Shown here: positions 1 through 10,162 of the stretch, piece by piece | How positions within the stretch are numbered: position 1 is the stretch's first letter | How the letters are laid out: every line of letters begins with the position of its first letter | Assembly (NCBI GenBank): GCA_004151065.3 | Contig: NWUY0300097479.1 | Coordinates: forward strand, 1 to 19,917 | Length of the DNA: 19,917 bases | Direction: 5' to 3' | Origin: Larix sibirica | Lineage: Eukaryota; Streptophyta; Pinopsida; Pinales; Pinaceae | Position numbers and translations under genes: made by a program | The notes under the pieces: generated by a model | The model's database searches: none | Seen by the model: only the letters and a program-made list of their open reading frames with translations | Told to the model about the DNA's origin: nothing

Positions 1-594
1 CCCCAAAATTCAGGGCAATTCAAGGAGAAAAGATACCAAACATTCCAATGAGTTTCCATCCCTCTATTGCAACTTCACATGCATAAACCAGATCTGGAAA
101 CTCTTCTTATACAGTAGATATAACAGCAAACACAACAACAATAGATGGCTGTACTATTATCTTCAATTTTAGTGTTAAGTCCCTTAATAGTTTTCTTCTA
201 AGTGTGTCAAATCAGCAAGAATTAAGAGAGAGAAATAACCATCCCAAAAAGATAAAATGCTGTAATCAAATCTGCAATATACAAAATATGTGGACAGCTG
301 GAAATCTCATATATATATATTCTCAATGAATGAAGTATGTACATACCATAGCCTCCTCTCCAGGCTAGGACAAAATCTAACCACCCAAGATGCCCTTGCT
401 AGGGTCAGTCAACAAACACTAGCTCCTCCAAATGCAAGAATCACTCCAACACTATCTCCAAGGCAAGACATCCTTCTCCTCTTCTTCCCCAAATACATCC
501 AAGGGTTTCCAAACCCTAATCTCTAGCCTCCAAGGGATGAAACCCTAACCCTAGAATCGAAGATGCTCCAAGGGACCAAGAAACCCTAGTGCCC
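1..594. other. Gene-free stretch, repeat-like
   Basis: I see no recognisable gene. The stretch holds a short AT dinucleotide run near 309-320 and a C-rich segment around 530-560 with two adjacent CCCTAA-like words, too short to be telomeric. The open frame at 290-526 has no recognisable domain and low-complexity content. Read on the minus strand, the region resembles the leader end of a plant LTR element (CT-rich run, then T-rich sequence), but no second LTR copy, primer-binding site or TG/CA boundary supports this within the window. Confidence 0.4.
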
Positions 595-620
595 GAGAGA
601 GAGAGAGAGAGAGAGAGAGA
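595..620. repeat. (GA)13 microsatellite
   Basis: An uninterrupted run of 13 GA dinucleotides, followed at 637-646 by a shorter GA stretch. Such purine runs are common in plant intergenic DNA and in LTR leader regions, and this one is likely to be length-polymorphic. Confidence 0.95.
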
Positions 621-3133
621 ATGTACAAAGAATCTCAAGAGAGAGATTGTCCACCTCCTAATATGCTCCATTTGGGCTTCCTCACGAACCTTAGCACATC
701 ACCAAGAGAGCCCTCCCAAGAAGAGATACAAATGAATGTGTGATGTGATGTGTTATTTGGAATGACTCTCTTTCCTTTGTTTAAATGAGAGGTAAGGGAG
801 AGTAGCAATATGACATAGGTTGGTCTAGGCTTTATGAGTAAGCCTACTAAACATAAATAAGCCACACACAAGTGAAGTGTTGCACTTCTAGAGTACAAGT
901 GTCAAGCTCCAATTATGATATTGTGCACAATAGTGAACCAAGGTGATGTAGCTATGCAAGGAAAATCCGCACCACTTTATCCTCAACCTCCATGGACTCC
1001 ATCTATCCTCCAAAGCCAAGTACTCTATTGCGGCAGCTAACCCCCGCAAGAACACTATCGAAGCCCGAAGTGTCGTCGAGCCATCTCCAATCCTCCGAAC
1101 ATGAAACCAAGTTGCACCATGCCATCTAGGGCTTCTAGACCTCCTCCATAGTGCACAATGCTCCTCATATCCTGTAGGGTGCTCTCCCCTAGGTGAATCC
1201 TCCATGTAGCCATCATGAAGGGTGTCCACCATCTAGGCAAGAGAACTCCAATGCCCTAGGGAAGAACATTGAGCTAGTGGTCATCTAAGGTTTGGCATCC
1301 TTTGAGCAAGATATCACAAGTGTGCATATCCATCATGGACCATCTCTAATTCTACAATCCACCTTGGACCATCCAAGGGCTGAACATACACCATGCACCT
1401 GAAATCTTATGAAGCATCCCAAACGTGGTGTAAACACTTTCAGAGTAACCTCAAAGTCTAACAATTGGATTATAGTTCCCTATCTCAGATCTACATAATC
1501 TTAATTAGTGACTAGCACATCTAAAGGTAAAAGTATACTAGGCCTTCTTCTTCTTTAGTTGGGGGATTCACTATGCAACTATTTAAGAAAACACACCTAG
1601 AATATGGGGAGAAGGGAGTTTCTATTAAAAATTTATTACACATCATGCCCAAGAAAATTATTCAACCCACCCAAAAATAAAGCCATGTCAACTTGCAGAT
1701 GTTGCTTGAGAGGATGGATTTCTTGTTGAAAGGAAGGAAGGCAGAAATAAATAACAAACAAAAGAAAGAGGAATTATTATTAATGTGCACAAGTGACAAA
1801 AATAGGCAGGTGGGACTAGAAATTGCATGTCACAAATTACAATGATGTTGGGGTAGTGTCGAAGGCAACAACACTTAGGCCCAAAAAAACTTCAAATAAA
1901 GATAAAGATAAAGTGTGTTGAGGGGTAAACCGTAAAAATGAAATAAACACAAGTATTACTCCATGGAAGAAGACCAACACTACTTTGCACTAGAAGTAGA
2001 AGAACAACTAACGCCATTGTTCTCAATCGAGGACACTAGATTTGCCGAGGGGTACTGCCACATCTGCACCCTAATCATGACAAAAACAAAGAATTGTTGA
2101 TTCAAATCAAAATCTCCATGCTTTTGCTTTTTTGGAATTGGATACGTTTTCAATTTTCAGATTTGTTCCTTGTATTGGTGGATGCTGATTGGATTGTGGA
2201 TTTGTCTAGGGTTTAGGGTGGATCTATTTTGAAATTGAGTCAATAGAACTCAGTGGATGCCCTACAGTTTCCATGGTCACTGTATTAAACCCTTTAAAGT
2301 CAGATAAAACCACAAGGAAGGTTCAACCACCTTCTTTAAGGTCACACATTGGGAACATCCACTATAATTGAAGGACGACCACAATTTGAAGTTGCTTATG
2401 GTGTCATGAGAGACAATAATAAGAGAAATCTTGTGTTCTTGTTAGAAGTTGCTAGCTTGCCAACATGACAAACTATCCTATTGAAGTTGCCCAATCCAAG
2501 AGTTGTCATGATTCCTTGATAAGAAAACAAATTTTTGGAGATAGTTACCAAATAGGTAATTCTTGGTCAGAAGTTCTATTTGTGCCACCTTCGGTGGTCA
2601 TTACTTCAATTACAACCGAAGAGTGAATGCAATTTCTTCGTTTTGTATTCCTTCATGAAAACAATCAAATGTTGAAGCAATGTGATGTTTATTCCAAGGA
2701 AACCATGTGAATCATGATATCGAAGGGAATTAATTAATGAAAGGTGGATAATAATATATTATAAATTTATACTATATAGTAAATTATCAAAACCAAATAT
2801 CATATAGATATTTGAATTCTGAAAGGTAAACAAAAGGACATACTTAAAATATATAAAAATTTCTTTATAAAACGTTAAATTTCCAAGTTTCAAAGTAACA
2901 AGAGGAAGAATTGTAGATCGTTAGTTTTAGTGGGCCCTAGACCTACTTAATATCAAAGTTGTGCACGAAAATCTTACTAAAAATATGTCCTATCAAACTA
3001 TGGTGCGCACATATTAAATCATACATTTTGTTCATGTAGGAAATGATATATTTGGAATTTCAATTTAAAAAATATATATATTTATAGAAAAGATTAGGGT
3101 TAATGTGTCGATTCCTTGATTCCTCATTTCAGG
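621..3133. other. Gene-free stretch
   Basis: No gene could be supported on either strand. The minus-strand open frames at 635-898 and 888-1232 (87 and 114 codons) overlap each other and show no recognisable motif. From about 1440 the DNA becomes more AT-rich, and 2740-3090 is very AT-rich. I found no LTR ends, terminal inverted repeats or RNA genes. It is probably decayed repeat DNA that I cannot assign to a family. Confidence 0.45.
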
Positions 3134-3520
3134 ATGGGCATCGCACCCAGATTGGAAGTTTCTGTTGATTCCAATCGCTCTCACAATTCATGTAACTATG
3201 TTGTCAACAATCATGAAGGTACCGATGCATAGCTTGAGAATGTTCTTTGTAGGGTGGCCTATGTTGAGTGGACTAGGATGGGTGATCTCAAGGGGAAGCC
3301 AAGTGCTACTTGTTGGATCTCTCCTAGCATTTAAGGTCGATGAGACAATCCTAGCGACAAACACTTTATTGCTCAAGTTGGAAGGGGAGATGGCTTCATG
3401 CCAGAGTTGAGTGTTGGGATGAGTATGTCTCGAGCATCTTTTGATAAACGTGGGTGGTTTGTTGATAGAACGAGTAATGGGATACTATCTCACCAGCCTA
3501 CTATTATGTGTGTACATTAC
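3134..3520 (+). pseudogene. Unrecognised coding-like stretch, broken
   Basis: One plus-strand frame starting at ATG 3134 runs for 129 codons to the TAG at 3521, interrupted only by TAG 3230, TAA 3332 and TGA 3341. It is preceded by a pyrimidine tract ending in CAG at 3130-3132, which resembles a splice acceptor. The translated composition looks protein-like, with words such as VEWTRMGDLKGKP (about residues 41-53) and HFIAQVGRGDGFMPE (about residues 77-91). I do not recognise the family. An overlapping plus-strand frame at 3165-3410 is open without stops but reads as hydrophobic low-information sequence. This may be an old pseudogene exon or a chance frame; the evidence is weak. Confidence 0.2.
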
Positions 3521-3639
3521 TAGAGTGTTTGCGATGTGCTTCATATTTACATTTGTTGAAATAGGCTAGAAAAAATAGGTGATTAGTCTAGTGGAACTAG
3601 GCTTGGATAAGACTCGTAGTGCCTAGTGTTTGAGAGTAA

Positions 3640-5560
3640 GTACCTCTCAGAGATAGAGATCCAAACAACTCTACTCTAGGTTAAGAAAAATGCATTGAGG
3701 GATCCTCACAAATCTTTGTATAAATTCTGAAATCCACCTTGGATCTCATAATGTACGGTGCATCTAAAAATGTAGTGCTCTTTTGTTTTACCCTACTAGA
3801 GAGTACATAGATGGAGTATCTTGTCCATCCATGGGGTGTGGTGATTGGACTCAACACACGACTGGTGAGAGGAAACCCACAACTGATCAGTGGGAATCCT
3901 GAAGTTGGGTAACCAGTGTCGCTATAGTTACCACTAACAATGAGGTTGTACATCAACTCAAAGTTGTAAGTTCTTAGAGTTGAAGGCCATCTTGGGAAGA
4001 AGAGGATGTGGGGGGAAGGTCCAAATAACTTGGATAAAGTCTTGATATATGTTCTCTTTGATTGGCTTATTAATTTCCCCTTTTAAAGGCAAAAGGTTGT
4101 TAGGGGCATCCAATGAGTAATTGAAGGTGGAAGGCACTCACTAGAGATGTTGATAGCTAAAGGAGCAAAGAGGCCTTTGAGAACCAACACTGTCTTTTCC
4201 TTGAAAGACTTGTGGCAACATTCTTCTTTGAGGAATGAAGAGACACATGACTATCTTTGTCTTCTTGTTTCTGAATTAACCAAGTTATTGATCTTGTGAA
4301 GAAAGGTGACAAGGTTGAATATGCTCTCATGATGCAAGGGATGGGTGTCAAATGTGATTTGGATACTGATGCGAGGAATCATCCCTTTGCAATTGATCAT
4401 ATGTTGAAGCATGATGATTTGGACACTCTCTAATCATGTTCAATCCCCAAAACTTAAGAGTCATAGGTAGCAAGATGTTTGATAATTTTGTCAAAGAGAT
4501 TCAGCTTTGAGGGTATGTCCTGAAAGTGTATAAGGAAACACTGCTGCTCAAGTGTGGAGACAGAGGTGTATCCCTTATTGAGCCAGGGTTGGGATGTAGG
4601 TCTTAAGTTAAATTTAGGACCAGTGAATTGGGCCCTGAGTAAGTATGTGTTGTAGTAATCTCCAACTTGTCCCTTTCGCTTTGGTGAAGAAGAGAATATT
4701 ATATAGAGTGCTTTTAGAGGTATTAAAAATCATAATCCTAGTTTTGCCAAGATTAAGCACATGTTGCCTGCGGTCACAAAAGCTGCAGGGCATCAAGTTG
4801 CCTATGTACACTTTCTGGGGAATATGCTAAGAGGACCACATCATCTGCAAGTAACAGCAATGTAATCAAGATGTGGTATAAGGTGCAGCCCTTTTCCCCG
4901 TCTGTGTTGTCCTTGAAGGCTTGATGTACTCTTTAAGCTCATCACTGTAAATCCCAAATAAAGTCAGTTAGAGGGGGTGTCCTTGCTTAAGCCTTAACCC
5001 CAACAGTACTCTTGATGAGGTTAGAGTTTCCACAGGCTGTATAGAACAAACCCACAACAGTCTCATAGAGTCTCATGATAGAAACAATGAGAGACTTGGA
5101 GATGCTAATATCATGCAACCTTTGAATCGAAGGCTGTCTTGGTACAAAATGAAAGATATTTAGAAGTCCATAAAACAACATAAGACCTCAGAGGACTGCT
5201 CCCTAGCCTCTTCAATTACAGCTTGAAGTGTAAGCATGTGATCAATATTAATAGTCCAGTAGTTTCTTCCGAAGCTTGCTTGGTCTATGGTTCTAAATTT
5301 GCTTCTCTCCAAATGTTAAGAAAGCCATATGTTCAGGACAGTAGCACAAACTCTGGCAAAAGTATGCCTGATTATAATTGTCCTGTAACTATTTGGGTTA
5401 TAACTGTCAACTGATTTAAAAATAGGACTAATGATGTGCAAACTACATCTTCGAAGAGATCAGCAATAGGATGTGCCAGAGTCAATACCATACTTGAAAA
5501 ATTCAGCTTGAAGCTCTTCACTGTCTTTAGCTTTACTAATGCTCAAATTCTGGATAACTT
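3640..5560 (-). pseudogene. LINE (non-LTR retrotransposon) ORF2 remnant: reverse transcriptase and C-terminus
   Basis: Reading the minus strand from high to low coordinates recovers a continuous, frame-shifted LINE polyprotein. Near 5500-5540 is EELQAEFFK. Near 5340-5430 come SVDSYNPNSYRTI (RT fingers), near 5160-5290 DHMLTLQAVIEEAREQSSEV followed by the CCFMDF segment, and at 4987-5181 a piece ending in IKSTVGVK. LKQGHPL, then LTLFGIYSDELKEYIK, lies at about 4920-4992. The catalytic LADDVVLLAY lies at about 4828-4851, then LNLGKTRIMIFNTSKS at about 4700-4760 and HFQDIPSKLNLFDKI near 4480-4520. At 3735-3815 is a cysteine/histidine-rich tail with EHYIFRCTVHYEI. The endonuclease domain is missing, which fits 5' truncation during insertion. 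Multiple stops and frameshifts make it inactive. I saw no clear poly(A) tail at the low-coordinate end. The clade cannot be settled by eye. It lies antisense to, and just upstream of, the RNase Z exons. Confidence 0.82.
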
Positions 5561-5771
5561 TTAGCAGGCACACGATCTATTTTTACAAATTCAAATTGAT
5601 TGCTGCAGCAAAATGAAATTATATTGTTTGTGGAATTCAATTTAAGGTTCAAGCCAATTGGTTCTTTCAGAGAGAGATGCATTTTCCATCCTTCTTTTCA
5701 GCAGCCATCTCTTCTTTGGCATTGCTTGGAAATGAAATCATTACTGAATGCGTGTTTGTTATGGCAAACAG

Positions 5772-6102
5772 GTTTTCAGATGACAACTATAGAGTGCGAG
5801 CCGCTCATTTGAAACACAGTATACCATGCTGGGGTTATGTTCTAGAAGAGCATCCCCGTCAGGGCAGGTTTTGTGCACCTGCTATCACCTGTTATAATTT
5901 TGATCATATAAACAATAGTAAATTTGAATAGTCATTGAAACAGAATCTCCACCTGTGGCATTTGTCATTCTATAATTAACATCTTGTATGTGCCCACTTG
6001 TGCAGATTCATAGTGGAGCGTGCTGAGGCAATTGGCATAGAACCAGGTGAAAATCGTGCATTGCTTCAACAAGGTCAAACCATTTTTGTAAATGGAAAAA
6101 TG
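5772..6102 (+). CDS. Ribonuclease Z (tRNase Z) fragment, two exons
   Basis: RNase Z is the metallo-beta-lactamase-fold endonuclease that removes 3' trailers from pre-tRNAs. The coding parts are about 5772-5867 and 6006-6102. They join in phase: the last two bases of the first exon plus the first base of the second form an Arg codon, giving EEHPRQGR-FIVERAEAIG. The first exon carries LKHSIPCWGYVLEE, which matches the family's conserved L-x-H-x-(I/V)-x-x-x-G-Y-x-x-E-E segment. The second carries AIGIEPGENRALLQQGQTI, which aligns with the flexible-arm exosite (usually GxPPGP...L..G..V). The second exon ends before GTTAGT. The first exon's upstream limit is uncertain: AG sites at 5770-5771 and 5700-5701 (after a good pyrimidine tract) are both possible, and the frame is open to 5677. 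No HxHxDH exon or downstream catalytic exon was found. It is either a fragment or part of a gene with very long introns. Whether it is the short or another form is not decidable. Confidence 0.62.
5868..6005 (+). other. Intron within the RNase Z fragment
   Basis: A 138-bp GT-AG interval: donor GTTTTG after GGCAG, acceptor TTGTGCAG before ATTCATAGTG. Its removal joins two segments that together read as one conserved protein region, which is the main evidence for it. Reading through instead gives FCAPAITC and a stop at 5929-5931, with no family match. A T-rich stretch lies upstream of the acceptor. Confidence 0.58.
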
Positions 6103-7477
6103 GTTAGTCATGCTATCCATTGAGTTTCTACTTACATCACAGTTTCTGCTAGATTTCTGTTGTCTTATCATAAATGGATCAGAGGTCACTTAAATGAGGT
6201 CAAAGTGGAAGTAGACAAAACCCTAACAACAATCCTTGGTAGAAAAGAAAAATCTTGAGCATTGGTGGATCTCTTTTGTATATGGATAAAGATAACTGAC
6301 AAAGAGTTGTTTCATACAAATGATAATGAATCTTCAATATTCAGTAACGTTTATGTAAAACACCTGCCCACCAGTTACATTATTGATCAAATTTTGGCAA
6401 AGTCTTAGACTTGTATGTTAGTGCAACATGACAAAGTCTGCTGAAAATCAAATGCATTTTTAGAATTGTAATTTATATGTTAAGTATACTGTATACATGA
6501 ATTGAAACATGAAAACATTGGCTTTTTGAATAGATTTAGATGACAAGTATAGGATTTAGTTGTAAAAGTGCATCGAGAGATCAATTTAGATATAGCCTTG
6601 GAGATTGAAATGAACAAAGTTCATTTACTAACAATATCCAACATAAGGACAGACAACAAAAATCCATATAGGATAGGTAATAAATTAAAATGAATGAGGG
6701 ATAGAATGATATACAATGACGTCCATGACGATATATTTATATACATTGATTGGTCACATTGGTTGAATGGTCATGTCCTTTAGTTAGGTCAAGCCCCTTA
6801 ATTAGGATCTGTCACATCATTAATTGTTATATAGACATATGTTCATTAATTGTTTTGCCCTTTAGAAATGCTTTTTCCTTAAAGCATATTTAAGGAAAAG
6901 CTTTATGTCTTTGTTTTGGCTTGTAATGCCTTCTCATGATTCTTTGTTCTAGAAGCTGTGATGGTTGATGTCACTAGACAGTATAAGCTATGAAGCGTTG
7001 AGCAGAGTTGTCTTACTGTGAATGGGTCGTGTTAGTGTTTATAGCTTCGTGAGATATCCTCACAAGGCGGCCAAGCAAAAGAAATAATAAACAATTATTA
7101 TTATATATATTTAAATGTAAACAAGTATAAATAAAGGATGCATCGATCCCAGGAAAAGTGGAAAAGTCACCCATCAAACCAGTATAAATAAAGAATGCCT
7201 CATTCATTTTTTACCAAGCAAATTACATCAAGTGATATGATCTAGTGTGGAAGAGGAACAGAAGGACACACCAACAGAAGAAGGATAATTTCTGGACTTG
7301 ATATCTTTAGGATTATTTTACTCTTCTATCTGGTTATACTTTTATCTTGAACTAATTCTCTCATAAGAAGGTTGCTGGGTCTTCTTCGCTTGAGTAGAAG
7401 GGTTTCCCTGGATAAAAAATATTGTGTCCCTTTGTTTCTGTGCATGGTTTATTCTTTCAGCTATGCTTACTTTTTTT
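6103..7477. other. Gene-free stretch; possibly intron
   Basis: No further RNase Z exon (for example one encoding the GDT or HST motifs) could be found by reading the plus strand. The DNA is AT-rich. If the RNase Z gene is real and continues, this would be intron sequence. The minus-strand frames at 5965-6189 and 7013-7207 show no recognisable motif. Confidence 0.45.
6870..6901. repeat. Short inverted repeat (hairpin)
   Basis: Arms GCTTTTTCCTTAAA and TTTAAGGAAAAGC flank a five-base GCATA loop, giving a 13-bp stem with a single extra T in the left arm. No T-run or gene context suggests a terminator. It could be an isolated palindrome or the remnant of a small inverted-repeat element. Confidence 0.7.
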
Positions 7478-7759
7478 TGCAGCAAATAAGATTGAATTAT
7501 ACTGCTTTATTAAATTCTAACATAAATGAGCCTCGGCATAAGAAACATATATAATAAAGACTATAAATATGTACACTATACTGTGGTATAATACAAATGA
7601 AGCTAGGTCTATTTATGACAAACCTAGAGAGGCTTGATTCATATTTTGATAGTATTCCAACTAGACAAACTAGGTATACCACTTTGACATATAATTATAA
7701 CAACTTTGCAGATAAGTATTAACCTGCATGAACTTAACCATTGACTACATTTTCTATCA
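7478..7759 (-). mobile_element. Possible Copia-like 3' LTR
   Basis: On the minus strand, a purine run AAGGGGGGA (7760-7769) directly precedes TGATAG at 7759, as a polypurine tract precedes a 3' LTR. The candidate LTR runs 282 bp to a TTTGCTGCA end, giving TG...CA termini. It contains a TATA-like CATAAATAGA about 135 bp in and an AATAAAG polyadenylation-like signal about 30 bp before its end, in the right order for U3-R-U5. No second LTR copy or coding domain was found in the flanking DNA, so the call rests on structure alone. Confidence 0.3.
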
Positions 7760-7993
7760 TCCCCCCTTAAGTGAAATGTAGGGATTAAACAAAAGAAGAC
7801 AACAAATGGGTCTTGGTAACGAGCACTACTAAGGTGTCCAAGTAGAAAAACACTCAAAGTGGAGAAAAGGAGAAAAAGCTATAATAAAAAATCCTTTCCT
7901 AAACTAGAGTAAAAGACCAATACTGAAAATGCGTTGGAGTTGAAATTATAGAAGATCCCACACAGACGCATTGACCGACAAGATTATAAGACT

Positions 7994-8315
7994 TGTGGAT
8001 GTTAAAATCTCCAATTGGGAAGTATGATCAAAACTTTGAAGAGGAGGGCTAGGTAACCTCAAATAAAATGGTTGAATTCCAAAGTAGAAGATGATAGGTT
8101 GAAGAGGCATAAGAATGACAAACATTGAAAACTACCACATGGACGATTAAAAATACAGGCGTTGGTTAGGGACTATATCAAAGGATTCAAACTGAAGAAA
8201 CCATCGTCAACGATGAAAAGAGTAATGAGGCCTATGGAGGTTGAATGCTCCAAACAGAAAGTATGAATGAAACTCTAAAGAGGGATTAATTGCCTCAAAT
8301 TCGAAATGCCATCAA
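7994..8315. repeat. Degenerate direct repeat, spacing about 239 bp
   Basis: The stretch at about 7994-8077 (GGATGTTAAAATCTCCAA, then GGGAAGTATGATCAAAACT) resembles 8233-8315 (GGAGGTTGAATGCTCCAA, then AGAAAGTATGAATGAAACT). Similarity is partial and needs gaps. It suggests an old tandem duplication with roughly 240-bp units. Confidence 0.35.
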
Positions 8316-8881
8316 ATATCCACATAAGAACTCCAAGCAACAAATTTCAAATTATGGAGGCAATGAGAATTGAATGCACAACATTCCCACTTTTAAGTGC
8401 AACTTAGGGAAGAATACAAACAAGACTTAAATGAGTCTAGAAACAAAAGGACTAATTCGATACTCATTTACAATCGAGAAAATGGAAACCAATCCATGTT
8501 TTCGAGTGAATGGTTGTTGCAATTGTTGAGTCAAAATAGGAACGATATTATGTACCAGGCTCACTTTGAAGAAAGTGGATCTAGAACAAAATGGTGAATC
8601 ATAAACAATCACATGAGGAAGTATTGTGCACCATCCTCCCCACAATGCTAAATTGGGTAGATATACATAATTGTAATGGATGTCATAGATGATGAAAAAA
8701 ATGGAGATATGAGTTGAAGGTGGCAACAATGTTGAGAAATTTAAGCAAGAAATGCCCCAAGGTGGTTATTTTTGAATGACCACAAAACAAAACAATGCAC
8801 AAAGGAAAACCATTGGTGACACTAAGAATATCTACCTAAGTGTCTCAAAATCCATTACTCAAAGGTGAGAAAAGAGAGGTT

Positions 8882-8936
8882 CCAAAAATAAAGACCATTA
8901 TTATGAGGTACCAAAAATAAATACCATTAATATGTA
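8882..8936. repeat. 29-bp direct duplication
   Basis: CCAAAAATAAAGACCATTA at 8882 recurs as CCAAAAATAAATACCATTA at 8911, both followed by a TATG word. A similar short duplication of a GCAAACACTCATTAAAAA word occurs at 9060 and 9096. These are small local duplications without coding content. Confidence 0.7.
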
Positions 8937-10162
8937 AAACAATCCTCATCTTGACAAACAAAGCCAAGATAGGTACCCAAGTACAAGAAAGGAATCAACA
9001 CATATTTATTCAACTTGTGAGAAAAATGGGGATCTCAAACATATACGTAAATGCAATGTGCAAACACTCATTAAAAAGATAATGGAATGCTCTTTGCAAC
9101 CACTCATTAAAAAATGAACGCTCCTATGAAGGGTCATGGAAAAAAATTGTCAACAACATATAAATTATAACCAATTGGAAAAAACAAATGTACTAATGAA
9201 GCTTAAAAACATTTAATCATGCAAATAAAATTTTGTTTTATTGGCCAAAATGGCCCAAACTAGAACCCAAAATTAGGGTTACATGAAAAGTGTCTAGCTA
9301 CAATTAAAAAATTACAAAATCGTGATTTTCAAGAGCCATGCCCACATTTACTAAGGCAACCAATCTGGTATCACTTTTTTGTTTTTTCAAATAAATAACC
9401 GCAATCCTCTTAATATATTTGAACACCACCTCTTTAGTGGAAGTGGGTTCTCATCCTTGACAGACCTCATAGGTGCTCTCACACCTCATATCATAGGTGG
9501 GTTGTGGCCATGGTAGATACTTCTTATAGGTTGGCATCGAACTTTGTATCGGGGTTTACAGGTGGAGCTCTTCCCAAGACCACACTCTTATTCCATCTTT
9601 TTCTTATTGGATCATCATTTGAAGTACATCTCCATCTACAAAAACTATACAAATCATGTTATCGGTGAGTTGAAAAAATGCTAAGAACTAGCAATCTGGA
9701 CATGGACCTTTTCTGTTCTCTAGTGAAAATTCTAAAATATGCACGACCTATGAAATACGAGATGCAATTTTCCATCTCATTGTTTAGAGGGGAAAATTTA
9801 TTTCCCATGCATGAATATTTGGCCCAATCTCCTTTGCGTCTGCAGGACACCATAATTATGTTTTCTGCTGGATCACAACTCATAGATTGTGTATAGTTGT
9901 GCCCTCTCTCTTCAAAACATAACACTACAATACCATATAGAAATCTAGGTTTATCTTGAATTGTAAATGGATATCCACATAAGAAACAAATAAATAATAA
10001 TTTGAATATAGGGGAGGGATGCCAATACATGAGCATAAAACAACAATGGTCATAGAATCGATCAAATCAAATACCCAACAACTGAGTAAACATAATTCTA
10101 TAAATATTGCTAAATTAATAAAAACATGTTCAAAATGGACCCATATGCTGAATGGGCCCAGA

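Larger units (their letters stand above)
7760..10162. other. Gene-free stretch, probably decayed retroelement DNA
   Basis: No recognisable gene. The longest open frame in the window (9659-10036 minus, 125 codons) lies here, but it has no family motif, and a plus-strand frame overlaps it. If the LTR call at 7478-7759 is right, 7760 upward would be the internal region of a minus-strand element, yet I could not read any pol domain in it. Small repeats at 7994-8315, 8882-8936 and 9060-9114 are the only structure. Near 9221-9256 there are short palindromes around AATAAAATTTTGTTTTATT. Confidence 0.4.

Noticed and set aside
541-555. Telomere-like CCCTAACCCTA words
   Set aside because: Only two adjacent words without further repeats; such words are common in plant DNA.
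888-1232. 114-codon minus-strand open frame overlapped by a second minus-strand frame
   Set aside because: Two competing frames and no family motif; the region looks like degenerate repeat DNA.
4147-4433. Plus-strand coding-like frames (a 50-codon frame from ATG 4147, then a shifted frame ending at TAA 4431)
   Set aside because: They are shadows of the minus-strand LINE: the opposite strand here reads as the LINE segment after the reverse transcriptase (HMINCKGMIP, FNLVTFLHKINN), which fits the family.
9367-9378. TGGTATCACTTT, resembling a copia primer-binding site on the plus strand
   Set aside because: Only the first eight bases match, no LTR end precedes it, and no second LTR was found nearby.
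9659-10036. Longest open frame in the window, 125 codons, minus strand
   Set aside because: No recognisable motif or domain, an overlapping open frame on the other strand, AT-rich context, and no splice or promoter support. A frame of this length is expected by chance in 20 kb.
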